Shown here piece by piece: positions 12,353-16,409 of a stretch of 16,409 bases of DNA; position 1 is the first letter of the stretch, and every line of letters begins with the position of its first letter. The translations under genes and the position numbers were made by a program. The notes beneath the pieces were generated by a model. That model searched no databases. It was not told where the DNA came from and was given only the letters and a program-made list of their open reading frames with translations. This stretch comes from JANYCG01 sp031386665 (GTDB lineage Bacteria; Pseudomonadota; Gammaproteobacteria; Burkholderiales; Burkholderiaceae_C), in contig JANNCN010000135.1 in assembly GCA_031386665.1 (NCBI GenBank), forward strand, positions 1 through 16,409, written 5' to 3'.

Positions 12353-15324
12353 GCCCATTGACAGCCAGCGAGACGCGGTCAACTTGTCCCTACTGCGGCG
12401 TTGGCTGCGGCGTCATCATTGAAACCAGCGGTGATCTAGCGTCAAAAAAAATCATCAATGTCAGGGGCGACCCTGATCACCCAGCCAATTTTGGGCGGCT
12501 TTGCACCAAAGGCTCGACGCTGCACTTGACGGCAAGCGCTGCTGTGACCCAACAAACCCGCTTGCTGCAGCCGATGCGGCGCCTGAGCCGTGGCGACGCG
12601 CCGCAAGCCGTCAGTTGGGACAATGCACTGGACTTTGCGGTTGACCGCTTCGCTCAAATCATTGGCGAACACGGCGCCGACGCAGTGGGGTTCTACGTTT
12701 CTGGCCAATTGCTGACCGAAGACTATTACGTGTTCAATAAACTTGCCAAAGGTTTGATTGGCACCAACAACATCGACACCAATTCGCGCCTTTGCATGAG
12801 CAGCGCGGTGGCGGGCTACAAACAGACGCTAGGGGCCGATGCGCCACCCACCTGTTATGACGATGTGAACCACGCTGACTGCATTTTTATCGTCGGCTCG
12901 AACACCGCCTTTGCGCATCCAATTTTGTTCCGGCGCATTGAAGAAGCCAAAAAGGCCAAGCCTGCGCTCAAAATCATTTTTTGCGACCCTCGCAAAACTG
13001 ACACTGCGAGCATTGCCGACCTGTACTTGCCCCTTCAGCCTGGCACTGACGTGATGCTGTTCAACGGCATGCTGCACATCATGCTGTGGGAAGGCTGGAC
13101 AGATGCCGCCTACATCGCAGCCCATACGAATGGCTTTGACGCGCTGAAAACCACCGTGCGCGACTACACCCCCGACTTGGTAGCGCAGACTTGCGGCATC
13201 ACCAAGGAAGGCCTGTTTGCGGCGGCCAAAATATTTGCGGGTGCGGCGCTTGAGACCTCGGCACAGCGCGGCAGTACCTTGAGCTTGTATTGCCAAGGCT
13301 TGAACCAGTCCACCAGTGGCACAGCCAAAAATGCAGCGCTCATCAACCTGCATTTAGCGACCGGGCAGATTGGCAAACCCGGCGCTGGGCCGTTTTCGCT
13401 CACAGGCCAGCCCAACGCCATGGGCGGGCGAGAGGTTGGTGGTTTGGCCAATTTGATCAGCGCACACCGCGACATGGCCAATCCGGCGCACCGCGCTGAA
13501 GTTGAGGCACTTTGGGGGCTAGATCGACTGGGTCGCAAGGTACCCGACAAACCTGGCAAAACCGCCGTTGAGATGTTTCAAGCCGCAGCTGACGGTGAAA
13601 TCAAAGCCTTGTGGATATCCTGCACCAACCCCGCCCAAAGCATGCCCGACCAGGCCACCGTGCGCCGCGCACTGGAGCGCGCCGAACTGGTGATCGTGCA
13701 AGAAGCCTTTGCCACCACCGCCACTTGCCGCTACGCCGACATCTTGCTCCCTGCGACAACCTGGGGCGAAAAAGAAGGCACCGTGACCAACAGCGAACGG
13801 CGCATCAGCCGAGTGCGCGCTGCCGTTCCCGCGCCCGGTGAAGCCCGCCACGATTGGTCTATCGCCGTCGAATTCGCAAAACGGTTGGAGGAAATTGGGG
13901 TCGGCGGCGCAATTAGGGTCAGATCCCGATTACCGGAAGGCGACGCGCCAGCGGCGAATTCGGTAGATCGGGCTCTGACCCCAATTGCGCCACCGAACCC
14001 AATTTCCGGGCTCAACACCCTCTTCCCCTACCCCACCCCCAATTCCATCTGGCAAGAGCACCGCCAATCCACCCAAGGCCGCGACCTCGACATCTCAGGC
14101 CTAAGCTACACCCTGCTAGAGCAGCATGGCCCCCAACAATGGCCTTATCCCCAGGGCGCGAGCACAGGCACGGTTCGCCTCTACGAAGACGGCATTTACC
14201 CCACCCCCGACGGACGCGCCAAATTCGTCAACACCGTCTACCAACCCGTCGCCGAGCCGCGCGAATCCCGCTATCCCTTTTCGCTCACTACCGGCCGCCT
14301 GCGCGACCAATGGCACGGCATGAGCCGCACTGGCACCTTGGGCCGCTTGTTTGGCCACGTGGCCGAGCCCAGCATTCAAATGAACCCGCTAGACATGGCG
14401 CGTCGCATGTTGAAAGACGGCAACTTGGTTCACGTCACCAGCAAACGTGGTTCGATTTTGGTGCCTTTGCAAGCCAGTCAAGAGGTGGGTGTGGGCCAAG
14501 CCTTTATGGCCATGCATTGGGGTGAAGAATACTTAAGCGGCGTCTCTAGCACCGGGTTGCCCTTGTCAGGTGTGAATGCATTGACCACATCGGCCTATTG
14601 CCCCAGTTCCAAACAGCCCGAACTCAAACACGCTGCCGTCAAAATATTGAGAGCTGAACTGCCCTGGTCATTGCTCGGCGTGGCTTGGCTGCCTGACGAC
14701 GAAGTGCTGAACGCGCGCGAAGCTTTGGTGCAGATGATGCAGCTGTTTCCGTTTGCGTCTTGTGTTCCGTTTTCGAACCACACGCCCTTAAGTGACCTGA
14801 CCCAAGCCCGCAGTGGCGTGCTGTTTCGCGCTGCTGCACACGAGGCGCCGCCTGCTGAAGTTTTGTCCAAAATTGAGGCTATTTTGGTTCTGGACGGCAA
14901 AGAAAGTTTGCGCTATGTGGACCGAAAAAAAGGTCAACACCGCGCAATCAAACTAGTTCGCCCGGCAGGCCATGCTGAACGTGTGGAATTGCAAGGCTTT
15001 ATTCTGGCCGGCGACACCAGCGCCGAAGCCTGGATCAAAACCGTGCTGCAAGACAACCTGCCCGCACAAAGCTATGGGCGCTTGCTGCTGGTGCCGGGTG
15101 CCAAACCCCCCGTCGCCGTGCAGTCGCGTGGCAAGCAGATTTGCAGTTGTTTTGATGTGACCGATGTTGCCATTTCGACCCATCTTGCGCACTGCAAAGG
15201 CGACGATGAATCGCGTTTGAATCAACTGCAAACCGCTTTAAAGTGCGGTACCAATTGCGGGTCATGTTTGCCGGAAGTCAAGCAACTGGTTCGGATGAAG
15301 TCTGGGGCGACTGTTGCGGCTTAG
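12349..15324 (+). CDS. nasA: Assimilatory nitrate reductase, molybdopterin catalytic subunit with C-terminal BFD-like [2Fe-2S] domain
   Basis: A 991-residue cytoplasmic enzyme that reduces nitrate to nitrite. The N-terminus binds a [4Fe-4S] cluster (Cys13, Cys16, Cys20, Cys52, followed by Lys54). Cys149 in NSRLCMSSAV is the expected molybdenum ligand. The body carries the bis-MGD signatures, such as GQPNAMGGREVGG and ATCRYADILLPATTWGEKEGT. The C-terminus (930-975) has a BFD-like domain with Cys932, Cys934, Cys970 and Cys973, as in Klebsiella NasA, which lets it accept electrons from a reductase or ferredoxin partner. ATG 12349 overlaps the nirD stop; a longer open frame to 12199 is only the antiphase of nirD. 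Oddity: residues ~514-553 are encoded by a palindromic repeat (13890-14007) that looks inserted between conserved segments without breaking the frame. The enzyme may be slightly longer than its relatives for this reason. Confidence 0.92.
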   Translation: MSPLTASETRSTCPYCGVGCGVIIETSGDLASKKIINVRGDPDHPANFGRLCTKGSTLHLTASAAVTQQTRLLQPMRRLSRGDAPQAVSWDNALDFAVDRFAQIIGEHGADAVGFYVSGQLLTEDYYVFNKLAKGLIGTNNIDTNSRLCMSSAVAGYKQTLGADAPPTCYDDVNHADCIFIVGSNTAFAHPILFRRIEEAKKAKPALKIIFCDPRKTDTASIADLYLPLQPGTDVMLFNGMLHIMLWEGWTDAAYIAAHTNGFDALKTTVRDYTPDLVAQTCGITKEGLFAAAKIFAGAALETSAQRGSTLSLYCQGLNQSTSGTAKNAALINLHLATGQIGKPGAGPFSLTGQPNAMGGREVGGLANLISAHRDMANPAHRAEVEALWGLDRLGRKVPDKPGKTAVEMFQAAADGEIKALWISCTNPAQSMPDQATVRRALERAELVIVQEAFATTATCRYADILLPATTWGEKEGTVTNSERRISRVRAAVPAPGEARHDWSIAVEFAKRLEEIGVGGAIRVRSRLPEGDAPAANSVDRALTPIAPPNPISGLNTLFPYPTPNSIWQEHRQSTQGRDLDISGLSYTLLEQHGPQQWPYPQGASTGTVRLYEDGIYPTPDGRAKFVNTVYQPVAEPRESRYPFSLTTGRLRDQWHGMSRTGTLGRLFGHVAEPSIQMNPLDMARRMLKDGNLVHVTSKRGSILVPLQASQEVGVGQAFMAMHWGEEYLSGVSSTGLPLSGVNALTTSAYCPSSKQPELKHAAVKILRAELPWSLLGVAWLPDDEVLNAREALVQMMQLFPFASCVPFSNHTPLSDLTQARSGVLFRAAAHEAPPAEVLSKIEAILVLDGKESLRYVDRKKGQHRAIKLVRPAGHAERVELQGFILAGDTSAEAWIKTVLQDNLPAQSYGRLLLVPGAKPPVAVQSRGKQICSCFDVTDVAISTHLAHCKGDDESRLNQLQTALKCGTNCGSCLPEVKQLVRMKSGATVAA
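13890..14007. repeat. Palindromic REP/MITE-like element inserted in frame within nasA
   Basis: Left arm 13890-13935 and right arm 13961-14007 are reverse complements with about four mismatches and one indel over 46 bp, around a 25-base loop. An inner core (13911-13985) begins and ends with AATT and carries GGGTCAGATCCCGAT on one side and ATCGGGCTCTGACCCC on the other. I associate such GGGGTCAGA/TCTGACCCC palindromes with dispersed repeats of Burkholderiales. It encodes residues about 514-553 of NasA with no stop codon. The conserved-looking segments AVEFAKRLE and LFPYPTPNSIWQEHR flank it directly. A transcript could fold this into a very strong hairpin. Confidence 0.8.
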
Positions 15325-15339
15325 GCCACAAGACATCAA

Positions 15340-15376
15340 CTTAAAGAAGGCGGGCTTGCTGCCCTTGCTTTTTAAG
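15340..15376 (+). terminator. Candidate terminator at the nasA-vapC convergence
   Basis: A 37-base symmetrical structure: CTTAAA pairs with TTTAAG, then a G-T pair, an A-T pair and some mismatches, then GGGC (15352-15355) with GCCC (15361-15364) around the loop TTGCT. A run of five T (15369-15373) follows the GC stem on the + strand. It begins 16 bases after the nasA stop and includes the last codons of vapC, so the two convergent units would share it. Confidence 0.45.
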
Positions 15377-15736
15377 CAAACTCACCGCCTTTTTATCGAA
15401 GGACACAAAGGTTTCACCCCCCAGCCACTGGCCTTCGTAAGCAATGACGCCATCAGCGAAGTCGCCGCCCGCTTCAAGCACAGCAAGGCCCGCTTCGACT
15501 GCGGGTCGATTCATCTCCACATTCGCAGTCAGCAGCAAGGCGCGGATGGCGGCCGCCACGTCTGACAACGCCAGCCCGTAAAGCTTGCGTAATACCCACA
15601 CCAACTCGCACAAACAGGGCAATGCTATGGCAATAAGTTCGGCCTCGGTCAACAACTTGGCGGCGGCTTTTGACTGCGCTGGGTCATCACCCACAACCGC
15701 CCGCACTAGCACGTTGGTGTCAACGGTGACCTTCAT
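15341..15736 (-). CDS. vapC: VapC-type PIN-domain ribonuclease toxin
   Basis: A 131-residue PIN-domain protein, the usual size of VapC toxins, which cleave specific RNAs using a metal ion. The acidic set is visible: Asp6 (VDTNVLVR), Glu44 (LCELVWVL), Asp92/Asp95 (GDFADGVIA) and Asp114 (FVSFDKKA). The ATG at 15736 overlaps the stop of the antitoxin gene by four bases, the typical antitoxin-first arrangement. It runs tail to tail into nasA with a 16-bp gap and probably has nothing to do with nitrogen assimilation. Its RNA target cannot be told from the sequence. Confidence 0.88.
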   Translation of the reverse strand: MKVTVDTNVLVRAVVGDDPAQSKAAAKLLTEAELIAIALPCLCELVWVLRKLYGLALSDVAAAIRALLLTANVEMNRPAVEAGLAVLEAGGDFADGVIAYEGQWLGGETFVSFDKKAVSLLKKQGQQARLL

Positions 15737-15984
15737 TTCTTTCCAGCCCAGCCTTGCGTGGCTACCTCATTGATTTCATCGAGGGTCGCAATTTTTTGGG
15801 TTCTCCCCTTCAACAAACCAACAAACCCGTCAATAGCCGCAGAAGGCCGCGCTGCCTTGATGACACCTTGACCGTCAGGAAGAAGATCCAGCTCGATCCT
15901 CCCTCCGGGCTTGATTCCTAGGTGTTGCAACACGTCTTTCCGAAAAGTAACCTGCCCTCTGGACGTGATGGTTAGTGTGGTCAT
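15733..15984 (-). CDS. vapB: AbrB/MazE-type antitoxin (VapB)
   Basis: An 83-residue antitoxin. Residues ~3-45 form a swapped-hairpin AbrB/SpoVT DNA-binding domain (LTITSRGQVTFRKDVLQHLGIKPGGRIEL). The rest (IDGFVGLLKGRTQKIATLDEINEVA) is the flexible segment that would wrap around and inhibit the PIN toxin. The usual basic-Pro pair of the family (QVTIPKEVR) appears here as QVTFRKDVL. ATG 15984 has AAAAGG eight bases upstream on the minus strand. It probably represses its own promoter, with the toxin as co-repressor. Confidence 0.87.
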   Translation of the reverse strand: MTTLTITSRGQVTFRKDVLQHLGIKPGGRIELDLLPDGQGVIKAARPSAAIDGFVGLLKGRTQKIATLDEINEVATQGWAGKK

Positions 15985-15995
15985 GGCAACGCCTT

Positions 15996-16032
15996 TTCAA
16001 TGCTTCAATTTTGATTCAACATTACCATTGTA
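15996..16032 (-). promoter_or_regulatory. Possible vapBC promoter/operator with TTCAA repeats
   Basis: Three TTCAA words lie at 15996-16000, 16004-16008 and 16015-16019, directly before vapB. Read on the minus strand, TACAAT (16032-16027) could be a -10 box whose start point would fall on the repeats, as expected for an autorepressed operon. No good -35 box is seen at 17 bases. Confidence 0.3.
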
Positions 16033-16288
16033 AGGTGAAATAGCATTACTCGATGTAACTGGCCGGACTCCTCAAGCAAACTCAGCCTGTGCCGCTCAAA
16101 GTTTGCGAGCTGTTTTTGCAAACATTGCTTATGTGGCAACCTCCGCGCGGCGACTGGGCAATGCGCATGCGGTTTTGGGGCGAAAGTTCCGCGCGGTTAC
16201 GAAAAATTCGTGCGACGCGGTGGTCGCGGAATTTTTTGAGGTGAAGTGAAAGGCCGCTACCGCAACGCATTTCACCCCAAAGCCCTAT
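16033..16288. other. Structured non-coding region downstream of the toxin-antitoxin pair
   Basis: No convincing gene. It contains several inverted repeats: GTTTGC (16101-16106) with GCAAAC (16118-16123), two copies of the palindrome CCGCGCGG (about 16143 and 16190), GTGAAA (16246-16251) with TTTCAC (16270-16275), and the strong hairpin at 16202-16236. An open frame at 16082-16270 on the minus strand has no recognisable domain. Confidence 0.4.
16202..16237. terminator. Strong hairpin, candidate bidirectional terminator
   Basis: AAAAATTC (16202-16209) pairs with GAATTTTT (16229-16236), and inside it GCGAC (16212-16216) pairs with GTCGC (16223-16227) around the loop GCGGTG. The A run on one side and the T run on the other would allow termination in both directions. 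No gene ends immediately next to it on the + strand, so its partner is unclear. Confidence 0.45.
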
Positions 16289-16409
16289 ATGAATGCCTCC
16301 CGGATGACAAGAGCTTTCCGCTCGGTTCGTGCGTGGCTGATCGGCTGCGTCCTTATATCCGGCCTTGAGTGTGGGGTGCCCGGTTTCCCGCGCGAGGCCA
16401 CTGGCCCTG
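16289..16409 (+). CDS. Possible 5' end of an unidentified gene (runs off the window)
   Basis: From ATG 16289 (or ATG 16304) the frame is open to the window end, giving 40 residues. The start resembles a signal peptide: basic residues (TRAFRSVR) followed by the hydrophobic stretch AWLIGCVLISGL. No good ribosome site is seen and no family is recognised. It may be chance. Confidence 0.25.
   Translation, partial: MNASRMTRAFRSVRAWLIGCVLISGLECGVPGFPREATGP

Noticed and set aside
16033..16288. tRNA gene or integron attC site in the structured region
   Set aside because: No cloverleaf or T-loop consensus is found, and the arms lack proper attC core sites.

Overview
The window is a nitrogen-assimilation island from what looks like a betaproteobacterium of the Burkholderiales, most likely Comamonadaceae (Rhodoferax/Polaromonas-like). 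The assignment rests on moderate-to-high GC, the gene order, recalled similarity of the proteins, and repeat families (ctat..atag hairpins, ggggtcaga/tctgacccc palindromes) that I associate with that group. It is inference, not a database result.

Layout. 1-462: the 3' part of nasT, an ANTAR antiterminator. 463-702: an unusually readable control region with an NtrC-like site, a consensus sigma-54 promoter, two ANTAR-target hairpins and an intrinsic terminator. 703-3838: an ABC nitrate importer, nrtA-nrtB-nrtD. 3839-5207: about 1.4 kb without genes, dominated by a pair of ~265-bp inverted repeats around a ~540-bp centre. 5208-6496: a sigma-54 promoter and a NarK/NasA-type MFS nitrate transporter. 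6536-9369 (minus strand): an alpha/beta hydrolase and a bifunctional PP2C phosphatase-Ser/Thr kinase with a C-terminal membrane anchor. 9370-15324: a divergent control region (NtrC site plus sigma-54 promoter), then a tightly overlapping nirB-nirD-nasA operon. 15340-15984 (minus): a VapBC-type toxin-antitoxin pair, tail to tail with nasA. 15985-16409: structured non-coding DNA and possibly the first codons of another gene.

How it works together. Nitrate enters by NrtABD (high affinity) and/or the MFS carrier. NasA reduces it to nitrite, NirBD reduces nitrite to ammonium. Nitrogen limitation is probably read through NtrC and sigma-54 at the promoters of nrtA, the MFS gene and nirB. Nitrate or nitrite is probably read by NasS (expected upstream of the window) and NasT, which would relieve termination in the nrtA leader. 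The kinase/phosphatase in the middle recalls the same neighbourhood in Pseudomonas aeruginosa, and its role there is not established to my knowledge.

Most unusual observations: a ~118-bp near-perfect palindromic repeat sitting in frame inside nasA, adding about 40 residues without a stop; the complete two-signal leader of nrtA; the kinase/phosphatase with a possible sigma-54 promoter of its own; and the large inverted-repeat pair.
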